From positions 992,001-1,056,000 of the forward strand of contig NZ_AP027728.1 in NCBI RefSeq assembly GCF_030296555.1: a stretch of 64,000 nt of DNA, read 5' to 3'. The notes below the pieces were generated by a model. The model saw nothing but the letters and a program-made list of their open reading frames with translations. It did no database searches and was not told where the DNA came from. Positions within the stretch are counted from its first letter, which is position 1; every line of letters starts with the position of its first letter. Of this stretch, positions 1 through 10,020 are shown piece by piece. Made by a program: the position numbers and the translations under genes. The stretch comes from Microbacterium suwonense. Lineage in GTDB: Bacteria > Actinomycetota > Actinomycetes > Actinomycetales > Microbacteriaceae.

Positions 1-1384
1 TCTTGGAGCCCTTCTTGCCGCGCTTGGAAGAAGCACCGGGCTTGCCCATCGGGCCCATCCCGGGAATCTGCGGGGTGCCGCCGCGGGCGACGGTCTTCAT
101 CATCTTCGCGGCCTGGTCGAAGCGCTGCACGAGCTGGTTCACGTCGGTGACGGTCATCCCGGAACCGCGGGCGATCCGCAGACGGCGCGAGCCGTTGAGC
201 ACCTTGGGATTGCGACGCTCGCCCGGCGTCATCGAGCGGATGATCGCCTCGGTGCGGTCGATCTCGCGGTCGTCGAAGTCCTCGAGCTGCTGCTTCATCT
301 GGCCCATGCCAGGCAGCATGCCGAGCATCTTCTTCATCGAGCCCATCTTCTTCATCTGCTGAAGCTGCTCGAGGAAGTCTTCGAGGGTGAAGGCCTCGTT
401 GGCGAGCTTCTCAGCGACCTTCATCGCCTCTTCCTCATCAAACGCCTGCTGCGCCTGCTCGATGAGGGTGAGGATGTCGCCGAGGTCGAGGATGCGGCTC
501 GCCATGCGGTCGGGGTGGAACGGCTCGAGGTCCTCGAGGTTCTCACCCGTGGAGGCGAAGATGATCGGGCGACCTGTCACCGAGGCGACGGAGAGCGCGG
601 CACCGCCGCGGGCGTCGCCGTCGAGCTTCGACAGGACGACGCCGGTGAAGTCGACGCCCTCCTGGAATGCCTTGGCCGTGTTCACCGCGTCCTGACCGAT
701 CATCGCGTCGATGACGAACAGCACCTCGTCCGGCGCGGTCGCGGTGCGGATGTCGGCCGCCTGCTTCATCAGCTCGGCATCCACACCGAGACGCCCGGCG
801 GTGTCGATGATCACGACATCGTGCTGCTGGCGGCGCGCGTACTCGACGCCGTCCTGGGAGACCTTGACCGGGTCTCCCACGCCGTTCCCCGGCTCCGGAG
901 CATAGATGGCGGCTCCAGCACGTTCGGCCACCACCTGCAGCTGATTCACCGCGTTCGGACGCTGCAGGTCGGCCGCGACGAGGATCGGAGTGTGGCCCTC
1001 ACCCTGGAGCTGCTTTGCGAGCTTGCCCGCGAAGGTGGTCTTTCCCGATCCTTGGAGGCCGGCGAGCATGATGACGGTCGGCGGGGTCTTCGCGAACGCC
1101 AGCCGGCGCTGCTCGCCGCCGAGGATCGAGACGAGCTCCTCGTTCACGATCTGCACGACCTGCTGCGCCGGGTTGAGCGCCTTGCTGACCTCATCGCCCA
1201 GTGCGCGTTCGCGCACCTTGGCGGTGAAGTCCTTGACGACGGCCAGCGCGACATCCGCGTCGAGCAGAGCGCGGCGGATCTCGCGGACGGTGCCGTCCAC
1301 ATCGGCGGGGCTCAGCTTTCCCTTCGTGCGCAGATTGCGGAAGGTCTCGGTGAGCCGATCGGAGAGCGTGCCAAAGGTAGCCAT
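1..1384 (-). CDS. ffh: Signal recognition particle GTPase Ffh (3' end outside window)
   Basis: Ffh is the GTPase subunit of the signal recognition particle. It binds 4.5S RNA and hydrophobic signal sequences and docks with FtsY to deliver ribosomes to SecYEG. The frame starts MATFGTLSDRL at an ATG preceded by GGAGG. It contains the N domain, the G1 loop GLQGSGKTT, the DTAGRLG and TKLDG-type (SKLDGDARGG) GTPase motifs, and the methionine-rich M domain (QMKKMGSMKKMLGMLPGMGQM). About 461 residues are present and no frameshift is seen; the C-terminal tail runs off the left edge. ftsY, its receptor partner, lies 3 kb away. Identification is secure. Confidence 0.97.
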   Translation of the reverse strand, partial: MATFGTLSDRLTETFRNLRTKGKLSPADVDGTVREIRRALLDADVALAVVKDFTAKVRERALGDEVSKALNPAQQVVQIVNEELVSILGGEQRRLAFAKTPPTVIMLAGLQGSGKTTFAGKLAKQLQGEGHTPILVAADLQRPNAVNQLQVVAERAGAAIYAPEPGNGVGDPVKVSQDGVEYARRQQHDVVIIDTAGRLGVDAELMKQAADIRTATAPDEVLFVIDAMIGQDAVNTAKAFQEGVDFTGVVLSKLDGDARGGAALSVASVTGRPIIFASTGENLEDLEPFHPDRMASRILDLGDILTLIEQAQQAFDEEEAMKVAEKLANEAFTLEDFLEQLQQMKKMGSMKKMLGMLPGMGQMKQQLEDFDDREIDRTEAIIRSMTPGERRNPKVLNGSRRLRIARGSGMTVTDVNQLVQRFDQAAKMMKTVARGGTPQIPGMGPMGKPGASSKRGKKGSK

Positions 1385-1434
1385 GGTGCCTCCGATTCTA
1401 CGGGAGAGCGGCGTCCGGGCCGAGCAGGGGCTGC

Positions 1435-2019
1435 TCAGCCCCAGGGGAGGTCGTGGATGCTGCGCAGCGCCGCATCGAACCGCTGCTCGAGCGATACCTG
1501 GCCCGGTCCCTGCTCCGCCCAGACCCGCAGCGCGGAGAGCACCGCAGTCGCGACGGCGGAGCCGAGGATGTCGGCGCGGATGACCTCCACGCCGGCGCTG
1601 CGCGCGGCCGCCGCGACGGCCGAGGCGATGCGAGCGTGCCGCAGGCCGGTATCTCGCAGCAGTTCGCTCTCCAAGCCCATCGCGGCACTGTTGCGCAGTG
1701 CGAGCGCCAGAGGGTCGGGGGCGAAACCGCGCACGATCGGTTCTACGGCCGCTCGCACGGACGCTCCATCGGCCTCTGTGCCGAGTGCGGCCAGCGCGAC
1801 GGATGCCGCAGCGATCCTCGCATCCAGGCCCGACCACAGCACATCGCTCTTCGATGAGAAGTAGTTGAAGAAGCTGGATCGGCTGACCCCGGCGCGTCGT
1901 GCGATGTCGACGATCGATGTGGCCTCATAGCCCCGCTCGAGGAACAGCTCGCATGCCGCCTCTGCCAGCGTCTCGCGAGACGACGCCCGAGGCCTGCCCG
2001 CGCGCGGCTCCGAAGTCAT
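1435..2019 (-). CDS. TetR/AcrR family transcriptional regulator
   Basis: A 194-residue one-component repressor. The N-terminal helix-turn-helix is visible at about residues 35-60 (TSIVDIARRAGVSRSSFFNY, then FSSKSDVLW), with an all-helical ligand-binding domain behind it. The frame is open far upstream, but homology begins at the ATG at 2019, and a TACGCT box lies 6 nt before that codon, which suggests a leaderless mRNA. It is divergent from lipB-lipA with about 100 bp between them, so it could regulate itself or lipB. The ligand and targets cannot be read from the sequence. Confidence 0.85.
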   Translation of the reverse strand: MTSEPRAGRPRASSRETLAEAACELFLERGYEATSIVDIARRAGVSRSSFFNYFSSKSDVLWSGLDARIAAASVALAALGTEADGASVRAAVEPIVRGFAPDPLALALRNSAAMGLESELLRDTGLRHARIASAVAAAARSAGVEVIRADILGSAVATAVLSALRVWAEQGPGQVSLEQRFDAALRSIHDLPWG

Positions 2020-2025
2020 GGCTTC

Positions 2026-2031
2026 AGCGTA
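2026..2031 (-). promoter_or_regulatory. -10 box TACGCT for leaderless tetR
   Basis: TACGCT on the minus strand ends 6 nt before the ATG at 2019, the spacing that places the transcription start at the start codon. No good -35 hexamer is seen at 16-18 bp. Inferred from the pattern only. Confidence 0.4.
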
Positions 2032-2121
2032 GCGGTGCTGTGTCTCGCCGACTTCCCGGCGGGTGGAGTACGCTGGAGCGCAGAAGTTCTTGCACTGCAT
2101 CCAACAACCTCGGGAGCACCC

Positions 2122-2775
2122 ATGCTCGACATCCGGATCGCCGGTCTCGCACCGGACTTCGTGCCCTACCTGGACGGCTGGGAGCTGCAACGCAGCATCC
2201 ATCGCGACGTCGTCGCGGGCGATCGTCCCGACACCCTGCTGCTGCTCGAGCACGAGGCGGTCTACACGGCCGGGAAGCGCACCGAGCCACAGGAGCGCCC
2301 GCAGGACGGAACGCCGGTCGTCGACGTGGATCGGGGCGGCAAGATCACCTGGCACGGCCCTGGCCAGCTCGTCGGCTATCCGATCGTGCGGCTGCCCGAG
2401 CCGATGGACGTCGTCGCGCATGTGCGACGCATGGAGCGGCTGCTGATCAGCATCCTCAAGCCCCTCGGCGTCGACGGCTACCAGGTCGCCGGGCGCAGCG
2501 GCGTCTGGGTGCGCCGGCCGCTCTCCGAGGACAAGGTGGCCGCGATCGGCGTGCGCGTGCAGCAGGGCGTGACCATGCACGGCTTCGCGATCAACTGCGA
2601 CAACACCCTCACCGGGTTCAGCGGCATCATCCCCTGCGGCATCACGGATGCCGGTGTCACCACAGTCAGCGAGGTCGTCGGCGCTGACATCTCCCCCGTC
2701 GACATCGTGCAGGCCGTCTCCGACGCCTTCGCCGCCGAGTACGCCGGTGCGCCGACCGCGGGGGTCGCTGCATGA
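2122..2775 (+). CDS. lipB: Octanoyl-[acyl carrier protein]:protein octanoyltransferase LipB
   Basis: LipB moves the octanoyl group from acyl carrier protein to lipoyl domains of 2-oxoacid dehydrogenases and GcvH, the first step of lipoate synthesis. The 217-residue product carries the family signature [18 protein letters not shown] (residues 71-88), the lysine of the KVAAIGV segment (K138) and the active-site cysteine in [12 protein letters not shown] (C172). The start is the ATG with GGGAG 6 nt upstream; the open frame reaches further back without homology. The stop overlaps the lipA start (ATGA), so the two genes are translationally coupled. Confidence 0.95.
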   Translation: MLDIRIAGLAPDFVPYLDGWELQRSIHRDVVAGDRPDTLLLLEHEAVYTAGKRTEPQERPQDGTPVVDVDRGGKITWHGPGQLVGYPIVRLPEPMDVVAHVRRMERLLISILKPLGVDGYQVAGRSGVWVRRPLSEDKVAAIGVRVQQGVTMHGFAINCDNTLTGFSGIIPCGITDAGVTTVSEVVGADISPVDIVQAVSDAFAAEYAGAPTAGVAA

Positions 2776-3764
2776 GCGCGACGCACCCGGAAGGCCGCAA
2801 GCTGCTGCGCCTGGAGATCCGCAACTCCGCGACCCCGATCGAGCGCAAGCCGGAGTGGATACGCACCAAGGCGAAGATGGGCCCTGAATACCAGGCGCTG
2901 CACTCATTGGTGAAGGACGAAGGTCTGCACACCGTCTGCCAAGAGGCCGGCTGTCCCAACATCTACGAATGCTGGGAGGATCGCGAGGCCACCTTCCTCA
3001 TCGGCGGTTCGCAGTGCACCCGCCGCTGCGACTTCTGCCAGATCGATACCGGCAAGCCCGCCGACTACGACACGGACGAACCGCGCAGAGTGGCCGAGAG
3101 CGTCACCCGGATGGGCCTGCGCTACGCCACGGTGACCAGCGTCGCACGCGATGACCTGCCCGACACCGGTGCGTGGCTGAATGCCGAGACGGTGCGGCAG
3201 ATCCATGCGCAGAACCCGAACACCGGGGTCGAGCTGCTGGCCAACGACCACAGCGGCAAGCCGGAGTTCCTGGGGCAGATCTTCGATGCCCGCCCCGAGG
3301 TATTCGCGCACAATGTCGAGACCGTGCCGCGCATCTTCCGCCGCATCCGCCCGGCGTTCACCTACGAGCGGTCGCTGAACGTGCTCACACAGGGGCACGA
3401 AGCGGGGCTGATCACGAAGTCGAACCTCATCCTCGGCATGGGCGAGGAGCCGGAGGAGGTCGTCCAGGCGCTGCAGGATCTGCGCGATGCCGGCTGTGAC
3501 ATCATCACGATCACGCAGTATCTGCGGCCGACGCCTCGGCACCTGCCGGTGGCGCGCTGGGTCAAGCCCGCCGAGTTCGTAGAGTTCAAGGAGGAGGCCG
3601 AGAAGATCGGTTTCCTCGGCGTGCTCGCCGGGCCGCTGGTACGTTCGTCGTACCGCGCTGGACGGCTGTGGGCGCAGTCGATGATCTCGAAGGGTCGCGA
3701 GATCCCGCCGCATCTCGCGCACATCGCCGAGAGCGCCGATCTCGGCTTCGCGCAGGCGGTCTGA
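2772..3764 (+). CDS. lipA: Lipoyl synthase (radical SAM)
   Basis: LipA inserts two sulfurs into protein-bound octanoyl chains, completing lipoate made with LipB. The 330-residue protein has both iron-sulfur cluster motifs: the auxiliary cluster cysteines C56, C61 and C67 ([12 protein letters not shown]) and the radical SAM CxxxCxxC at C82, C86 and C89 (CTRRCDFC). The C-terminal RSSYRAG supplies the conserved serine that ligates the auxiliary cluster. ATGA overlap with lipB indicates one transcript. Complete, with no anomalies. Confidence 0.97.
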   Translation: MSATHPEGRKLLRLEIRNSATPIERKPEWIRTKAKMGPEYQALHSLVKDEGLHTVCQEAGCPNIYECWEDREATFLIGGSQCTRRCDFCQIDTGKPADYDTDEPRRVAESVTRMGLRYATVTSVARDDLPDTGAWLNAETVRQIHAQNPNTGVELLANDHSGKPEFLGQIFDARPEVFAHNVETVPRIFRRIRPAFTYERSLNVLTQGHEAGLITKSNLILGMGEEPEEVVQALQDLRDAGCDIITITQYLRPTPRHLPVARWVKPAEFVEFKEEAEKIGFLGVLAGPLVRSSYRAGRLWAQSMISKGREIPPHLAHIAESADLGFAQAV

Positions 3765-3812
3765 TCCCGGCGCCCGACTGCAGATCGGCGCGCCGCAGAC
3801 CGATGCCGAACG

Positions 3813-4313
3813 CTAGTCGGCGCTCATCACCGAGAGCACCGCGCCGTCGGAATCGAGGTTGACCAGCAGCACGTCGTCGGTGGCATCCGCGTCAAGCGCA
3901 TACTCCATGACGGCGAACGGGTCGGTGCCGCCGTGCTCGTCGGCGAGGATCGTCATGCTCATCAGCGTCAGCGATCGGATGATGTCGACAGCAGGATCCC
4001 CGCTGACGTCGACCAGGATCTCCTCGAGCTCGTCGCCATAGGCCTCCTGCTGCTGCAGGATGTACTCGGTCACCTCACTGGTGCGATCGTCGACCTCCGC
4101 CAGCATGGCGCGGCGGACGACCGCGTCCAGTGCCTCGATTCCGGAGATCAGCGACGCTGCGACGTCGAGCGCCGCCTGCGAGACGTCGTCCTGATCGGGG
4201 GCGGTCAGGTCGACCGTCACCGACTGCTCTCCCACCTCGACCCGCTCGGTCCAGAAGATGGCGCCGTCGGGCCCGGCGGAGAGGACTCCGAAGTAGTCGT
4301 GTTCGATCGCCAT
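3813..4313 (-). CDS. DUF2004-like cytosolic protein
   Basis: A 166-residue acidic protein beginning MAIEHDYFGVLSAG, with no signal peptide or membrane segment. The start, WTERVEVGEQSVTVDL strand pattern and size resemble the uncharacterised DUF2004 family (recalled family resemblance, not a search). It lies just downstream of ftsY on the same strand with a 38-bp gap and is convergent with lipA. No function can be assigned. Confidence 0.65.
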   Translation of the reverse strand: MAIEHDYFGVLSAGPDGAIFWTERVEVGEQSVTVDLTAPDQDDVSQAALDVAASLISGIEALDAVVRRAMLAEVDDRTSEVTEYILQQQEAYGDELEEILVDVSGDPAVDIIRSLTLMSMTILADEHGGTDPFAVMEYALDADATDDVLLVNLDSDGAVLSVMSAD

Positions 4314-4351
4314 ATCGCTATGAAACCAGCCTCCGCGCTCGTCCGGTAGTC

Positions 4352-5226
4352 CTACGCGCCGACGAGTGCCGACACGAAGACGTGCGGTGTGAAACCGGTG
4401 AGGTCGTCGATGCCCTCACCCTGCCCCAGCAGCTTCACCGGGATGCCGGTGCGCTCCTGCACGGCGAGGATGAACCCGCCCTTGGCCGAGCCGTCCAGTT
4501 TGGTGACGACGAGTCCGGTGACGCCTGCGTGCTGCAGGAACGCCTCGGCCTGCAGCACACCGTTCTGCCCTGTGGTGGCATCCAGCACCAACAGCACCTC
4601 GCTGATCGGCGCGAGCTTCTCGACCACGCGGCGCACCTTGGAGAGCTCGTCCATCAGCCCGCCCTTGGTGTGCAGGCGGCCGGCTGTGTCGATGATCGCG
4701 ATCTCCACGCCGTGCTGCTGCGCGTACTCCACGGTCTGATAGGCCACGGATGCCGGATCCTGTCCCTCGTGCTGGGGGCGCACCATAGCCGCTCCCCGCG
4801 CTGCGCCCAGGTGGCCAGCTGGTCGACGGCGGCGGCCCGGAAGGTGTCGGCGCCGCCGACCACGACGCTGCGCTCGAAGCCACGCAGGAACTTGGTGAAT
4901 TTTCCGATCGTGGTGGTCTTGCCCACGCCGTTCACACCGACCACGAGCACGACGGCGGGACGCTCGGTGAGTTTGAGCGTCGTGTCGAACTTCGCGAAGC
5001 GCTCTTCGAGGGTCTCGCGCAGCATCCGCTGCAGATCCCGCGGATCGGTGGTGCGGTACCGGTCGACCTTCTCGTGCAGCTCATCCAGCAGCTGCTCGGT
5101 GATGTCGGGACCGAAGTCTGCGGTGATCAGCGCGGTCTCCAGATCCTCCCAGGTGGTCTCGTCGATGGTGGGCTTGACGAACATGCCGCGCAGTGCACGA
5201 CCGAGGGACCAGGACTTCTCCGCCAT
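4352..5226 (-). CDS. ftsY: SRP receptor FtsY (interrupted by a one-base deletion)
   Basis: FtsY is the membrane-associated GTPase receptor for the Ffh-RNA complex. The first frame gives a short NG-type start (MAEKSWSLGRALRGMFVKPTIDE) and the G1 loop GVNGVGKTTT, then leaves frame after LATWAQRG. A second frame resumes with VRPQHEGQDPASVA, IIDTAGRLHTKGGLM and VTKLDGSAKGG and runs to the stop. Adding one C to the CCCC run at 4794-4797 restores one protein of 291 residues. The gene is essential, so a sequencing deletion is the likely explanation. The acidic A domain of longer FtsY proteins is absent, as in many actinobacteria. Confidence 0.93.
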
Positions 5227-5236
5227 GTGTCCAGCC

Positions 5237-5242
5237 TACGAT
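5237..5242 (+). promoter_or_regulatory. -10 box TACGAT, probable leaderless start
   Basis: TACGAT ends 7 nt before the ATG at 5250, placing the transcription start at or next to the start codon. It lies in the short gap between divergent ftsY and the hydrolase gene. The -35 region is not recognisable. Confidence 0.4.
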
Positions 5243-5249
5243 GATCGAC

Positions 5250-5921
5250 ATGAGCATCCGTCGCGTCTACGTCCATGGCGCCGGCCGACGGGGCGCGGAT
5301 GCCTGGCCCGGCGCTGACCCGGTATCCAGTGAATTCGTGTCCTTCCCCTCCGCATCCACCGTCCAGGAGCAGGCAGAACTGCTGGTTCGAGGCTTCGGCA
5401 CTGCGCCGGTGCTCTTCCACGCACACTCGATCGGTGCAGTCCCGGTCGCGCTGGCAGCACAGCGGATGCCGGTCGCCGGCCTCGTGCTCGTCGAACCCGC
5501 TCTCTACGACATCGCCCGCGGCGCCGAACCGGTCGAACGGCATATCAGCATCGTCACCGAGGCGCGATCCCAGGCTGAGAACGGCGATCTGCGCGCCTTC
5601 TGGGCGATTCTGCGACCGCTCATGTTCGGCGGCCCGTTCGACCCTGCCAGGTGGGACGCCGAGCGTCCGGTTGCCGAGCACTGGGCAGTGACGAACCTGC
5701 CCTGGGGCCATGGAGTGCGCCGACGGATGCTGTCCGACATCCCGACGCTCGTCGTCACGGGCGGCTGGAATGCGGAGTACGAGACGATCGCCGCAGAGCT
5801 GGCATCGGACGGCGCCGAGCACGTCGTCCTGCCGGGTGCCCAGCACCGCCCTATGGATGTGCCCGGCTTCGCTGAGCTGGTGACCGCTTTCGAAGCCTCG
5901 CTGCCGGCCCGACCCACCTGA
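5250..5921 (+). CDS. Alpha/beta-hydrolase fold protein
   Basis: A 223-residue soluble protein. The segment FHAHSIGAVPVALAAQ fits the nucleophile elbow (an SxG variant: HSIGA with Ser as nucleophile), DIPTLVVTGGW fits the strand carrying the acid, and GAQHRPMDVPGF supplies the catalytic His. Substrate unknown. The start was placed at MSIRRVYVHG because a -10 box sits 7 nt before it; MIDMSIRR, three codons earlier, is the alternative. It is convergent with smc, with a long hairpin between the two stops. Confidence 0.75.
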   Translation: MSIRRVYVHGAGRRGADAWPGADPVSSEFVSFPSASTVQEQAELLVRGFGTAPVLFHAHSIGAVPVALAAQRMPVAGLVLVEPALYDIARGAEPVERHISIVTEARSQAENGDLRAFWAILRPLMFGGPFDPARWDAERPVAEHWAVTNLPWGHGVRRRMLSDIPTLVVTGGWNAEYETIAAELASDGAEHVVLPGAQHRPMDVPGFAELVTAFEASLPARPT

Positions 5922-5925
5922 CGCC

Positions 5926-5980
5926 CCCGTCGCACTTTTCGTCGCCTCCGGGCTCGGAAAGCGACAGAAAGTGCGACGGG
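5926..5980. repeat. Long inverted repeat between convergent genes (bidirectional terminator?)
   Basis: Arms CCCGTCGCACTTT (5926-5938) and AAAGTGCGACGGG (5968-5980) pair perfectly over 13 bp, with a further inner pairing CGTCGC (5940-5945) to GCGAC (5961-5965). It lies exactly between the stop of the hydrolase gene and the stop of smc, so it may terminate both transcripts. There is no T-tract, so termination is an inference. Confidence 0.55.
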
Positions 5981-5986
5981 AGCGAA

Positions 5987-8900
5987 TCAGGCGGATGCCG
6001 TGGCGCGGTCTCCGACACGCTGACCGACGACGGCCGAGACGCCGTCCTGGCGCATCGACACGCCGTAGAGCGCGTCGGCGATCTCCATGGTGCGCTTCTG
6101 GTGCGTGATCACCAGCAGCTGCGAGTTCTCACGCAGCTGCTCGAACACCGTCAGCAGGCGTCCCAGGTTGGCGTCATCGAGCGCCGCCTCTACTTCGTCG
6201 AGGATGTAGAACGGGCTCGGCCGCGCCTTGAAGATCGCCACCAGCAGCGCCACCGCTGCCAGCGACCGCTCACCGCCCGAGAGCAGCGAGAGTCGTTCGA
6301 TCTTCTTGCCGACCGGGCGCACCGCCACCTCGATGCCGGTGGTGAGCAGGTTCTCGGGATCGGTCAGCGAGATGCTGCCGGAGCCGCCGGGGAACAGCAG
6401 CGGGAAGACCTCGCCGAACGCCTGCTTCGTGTCCTCGAAGGCGCTCGCGAAGATCACCTGCATCCGCTCGTCGAGCTCGGCGATGATCGCCAGCAGATCC
6501 TGCCGGGTCTTGGTCAGGTCCGACAGCTGCTCGGTGAGGAAAGCGTGCCGTTGCTCGAGAGCCGCGAACTCCTCCAGTGCCAATGGGTTCACGCGACCGA
6601 GCTGGGCGAGCTTGCGCTCGGCCTCCTTCAGCCGTCGCTCCTGGATTCTTCGATCGAACGGGATCGCCGTGTCGTCGTCCGGCTCCTCTGCTCCCGGATC
6701 GTGCGGCACTGGCTGATCCGGACCATATTCCGCAATCAGAATATCTTCGTCGAGAGCGAGCTCCGAGGCGACTCGTTCAAGCAGACCGGACAGGTGCAGC
6801 TTCTTCTCGTGGATCTGCAGCTCGAGTCCGTGCACGCTCTCGGTCAGACCCGCCAAGCGTTCCCGCAGCGAGCTCTCCTGCGCGCGCAGCGCCGTCAGCT
6901 CCTCGCTGTGCGCAGATCGCTCTGCCTCGGCCGCGGCGAGGGCCAGGCGTGCCTCGGCGACAGAGCGATCGATCGAGTCGAGCACGCGCGGCACCTCCTC
7001 TGCCACCGCCGATGCCGCCTCGCGCTGTGCGCGTCGGATCACTGCACGCCGGGCCGCCTCGGCGGCAGCCTCACGCTCCTGTTCACGCTGCCGCTGCAGC
7101 GAGACGACGCGGGCCTGCGCAGCGCGCACGCGTTCGCGGAGCGTCTCGATCTCCAGGCGCGCTCGAACCTCCCCTCGCGAGCCGCCTCCAGAGCCTCCAG
7201 GAGTCCATCGCGCGCGGACGCGTCCAGCACGGGACGGGGTTCGGACTCCGCGGCCTCGAGCTCGGCCTTGGCCTGCGTCGCCGACGACTCGGCATCGGCC
7301 ACGGCCTTCTGCGCCTGTGCGAGCCCGGATTCGAGTCGCTCGCACTCGGCGACGGCCGCCTCGTGCTGTACCGTGACCCGGTTCACGTGCTCGGCGTGGG
7401 TCGCCAGCGCGGCGTCGTGCTCCCGCAGCGCCCGCAGCGCGTCCTTCGCACGCCGGCGAGCCTCTTCGACCTCGGCTGTCGCCGTGTCGCGCGCATCACG
7501 CAGCTCGGCGACGGCGACGCGCACCTCGTCGAGGCGCTCTGTCGCAGCATCGCGCTCCGCCGCCAGTTCGAGCCGGGAGGCTTCGCCGCTGCCGGCGCGC
7601 ATGGTGTGCGCCGTGATCACCTCGCCGTTCTTCGTCACGATGGTCGTCCGAGTGTCTGCGAGTGCGTCCAGTGCCGCACGTGCGGCACGCGCGGCGTCCA
7701 GGTCGTCGGCGACGAGCACGGCCGACAGCACCCCGCGCACCCCGCCCGGCGCATCGACCACCGCGGCCGCCGAGACCGTCCCCGGCACCTCGATCGAGAC
7801 GGCATCCACGGGTGCGTTCGTGTCGGCGATGACGAAGTCCACAGTGCCCTTCGCACCCCCGGACGATACGAGTGCGAAGGCGTCGTCGACGCCGTCGACC
7901 AGCACGCCCTCCGCCAGCGGACCGAGCACGGCGGCGATCGCAGCCTCATAGCCGGCACGTACCTGCACCGCGTCGCCGACGAGCCCGCGCACGCCGGAAG
8001 CACCGGATGCGACGATCTCGGCGGCCCCGCCCGACAGCGCCAGCGCACTGCCGAGTGCCGCCGCCTTCGCCGTCAGCGAGTCCGCCTCGCGCTCTGCTTC
8101 GTGCAGCCGTTCGCGCAGTGAGTCGCGCTCGCTCTCGGCGGCGGCGACCTGCTTCTGCGCCTCGTCGTAGGCTGCAGCGTGCTCCGCAGCGGTGCCCTCG
8201 GGCGCCTCCGCATCGTCGATCGACTCCAGTGCCTCAGCGGCCTCGCGGCGTCGGGCGTGCGCGGCCTCCAGCGCGTTCTCCTGCCGGAGCACGGCCCCGC
8301 GCACGGCCGCGAGGGCGGATGCCGCGGCATCCGCGTTCCCTCGCAGAGTCGTCAGCCGCATGTCGTACTTCGAGACCAGCGCGCTCTGCTCGGCGATGTC
8401 CACGTCCAGCGTGTCGAGCTCGGCGCGCGCGTCAATCACCTCCCGGCTCGCCGCGGCGGCGGCCTCCTGGGCATCGCCGAGACCCTCGGATATGCGCGTG
8501 ATCTCGTCCTCGGCCTCGTCGATCGTGTCCTGGGTGACGGTGATCGCCGTGACCGTGTCGTCGTCTTCGCTGCCGAGCAGGGCGAGACGCTGATTGGCCA
8601 GGGTGAACAGGCTCCGCATCCGCTCCTGCGTCTGCTCCAGCCCGAACGCCACCCGGCGGGCCTCGTCGACCGCGGCGGAGTTCTGCTGCGCCTCGAGCCG
8701 CTGAATACCGGTGCGAACGGCATCCGCCTGATCCGAGAGCACCAGCCGCTCGGTGTGCCGTTCCTGCTCGGTGCGCGTGTGATCGGCCAGCGCGGTGCGC
8801 AGAGCGACCACGTCGTCGGCGAAGATCCGCGCCTTCGCGTCGCGAACCACGGCGGCGATGCCCTGCGCCTCCCGGGCGATCTCGGCCTGCTTGCCGAGCG

Positions 8901-9509
8901 GTTTGAGCTGGCGGCGGATCTCGCCGGCCAGGTCGCTGAGCCTGGTGAGATTGGTCTCCATCGCATCGAGCTTGCGGAGCGTCTTCTCCTTACGTCGGCG
9001 ATGTTTGAGGATCCCGGCGGCCTCTTCGATGAACCCTCGGCGGTCCTCAGGGAGGCCTGCAACACGGTATCCAGTCGGCCCTGGCCGACGATGACATGCA
9101 TCTCGCGTCCGAGACCGGAGTCGCTCAGCAGCTCCTGCACATCCAGCAGCCGGCAGCTGGAGCCGTTGATGGCATATTCGCTCGAGCCGTTGCGGAACAG
9201 GGTGCGGCTGATCGTCACCTCGGCGTACTCGATCGGCAGCGCACCGTCGCTGTTGTCGATGGTCAGCTGCACCTCGGCGCGGCCCAGCGGGCCCCGCGTC
9301 GAGGTGCCCGCGAAGATGACGTCCTCCATCTTGCCGCCGCGGAGGGTCTTCGCCCCCTGCTCCCCCATCACCCAGGCGAGAGCGTCGACCACGTTCGACT
9401 TGCCCGAGCCGTTCGGCCCGACGATACAGGTGACCCCCGGTTCGAACACGAACGACGTGGGCTGGGCGAAGGACTTGAAGCCCTTGAGCGTCAGGCTCTT
9501 CAGATGCAT
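5987..9509 (-). CDS. smc: Chromosome segregation protein SMC (two one-base deletions)
   Basis: SMC is the ATPase of the bacterial condensin with ScpA and ScpB, which organises the origin region. The repaired product is about 1174 residues, normal for the family. Order: N-terminal Walker [10 protein letters not shown], coiled coil rich in Ala, Glu and Arg, hinge around [24 protein letters not shown], second coiled coil, signature [14 protein letters not shown] and Walker [13 protein letters not shown]. The frame breaks at GGG 9050-9052 (within [15 protein letters not shown]) and at CCCC 7171-7174 (within [14 protein letters not shown]). One added base at each place restores continuity, so sequence errors are the likely cause. 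The start is the ATG giving [14 protein letters not shown]. Confidence 0.94.
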
Positions 9510-9648
9510 GGGAGCACCGTTCGTCGTACTGGCCGGCCACGGAGAATCACGCCGCCACGCTACCCGAATCCGAGCCTGCGCTGAGGATCCCGCGCGGCTG
9601 CGACCCGGATCCGCACGCGGCGCGACACGCCGACGAATCACAAGATCC

Positions 9649-9678
9649 TTGACGTCTTCCGTGAAGAAGCAGTAACTT
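9649..9678 (+). promoter_or_regulatory. Sigma-70-like promoter upstream of a small ORF
   Basis: TTGACG at 9649-9654 and TAACTT at 9673-9678 are separated by 18 bp. Transcription from here would start about 28 nt before a small ORF that has a strong ribosome binding site. This is one of the best -35/-10 pairs in the window. Confidence 0.5.
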
Positions 9679-9712
9679 TGCAAGCCGGATCGCTCACGAA
9701 AGGAGAACGCTC

Positions 9713-9817
9713 ATGGTCACCGCATATGTCATGGCACCAGCCGCACGCTTAGATGCGACGCGCGCCGCGGATCAGACGTTCTCCGACCTCGGCATCCGAA
9801 CCAGCGCGCTCTCGTAG
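9713..9817 (+). CDS. Small ORF of 34 residues with strong ribosome binding site
   Basis: The ORF begins ATGGTCACC, preceded by AAAGGAG with a spacing of 8 nt, and downstream of a TTGACG-TAACTT promoter. The peptide starts MVTAYVMAPAARLDATRAAD and ends in LGIRTSALS. It has no signal peptide or known motif. It could be a real small protein, or a leader controlling the acetyltransferase genes downstream. The 200 bp between it and the next gene (9818-10020) contain no recognisable gene. Confidence 0.45.
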   Translation: MVTAYVMAPAARLDATRAADQTFSDLGIRTSALS

Positions 9818-10020
9818 CACCGCAGCTCGAGATCTCCTCCCCAGGAGCCTGATCTCCGCCGGTTCCCGCCGCTCCCGCATCGGTCGATCCTCGACCCTCT
9901 GCATCCCCCTGTGACGTCTCCGTCTTCGAGACCTCTCACTCGCTCCCCGTCCATCGACCGGGTTCTCCGGTCGACCCCGACGGCGGCACATCACCCCCGT
10001 AACAAGAAACGAGCACTCTC

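Noticed and set aside
1395-1400. TAGAAT box just upstream of ffh
   Set aside because: It would leave only 3-4 nt before the ATG and cut off the GGAGG ribosome binding site, so it is probably chance.
515-1864. Long plus-strand frame of 449 codons opposite ffh and tetR
   Set aside because: Antisense shadow of two genes with clear motifs; high GC makes such frames common.
1435-2907. TetR frame open for 490 codons
   Set aside because: The upstream 296 codons are antisense to lipB and lipA; family homology begins at MTSEPRAG.
6101-8121. Two long plus-strand frames opposite smc
   Set aside because: Rich in Arg, Ala and Ser runs with no domain; shadows of the SMC coiled coil.
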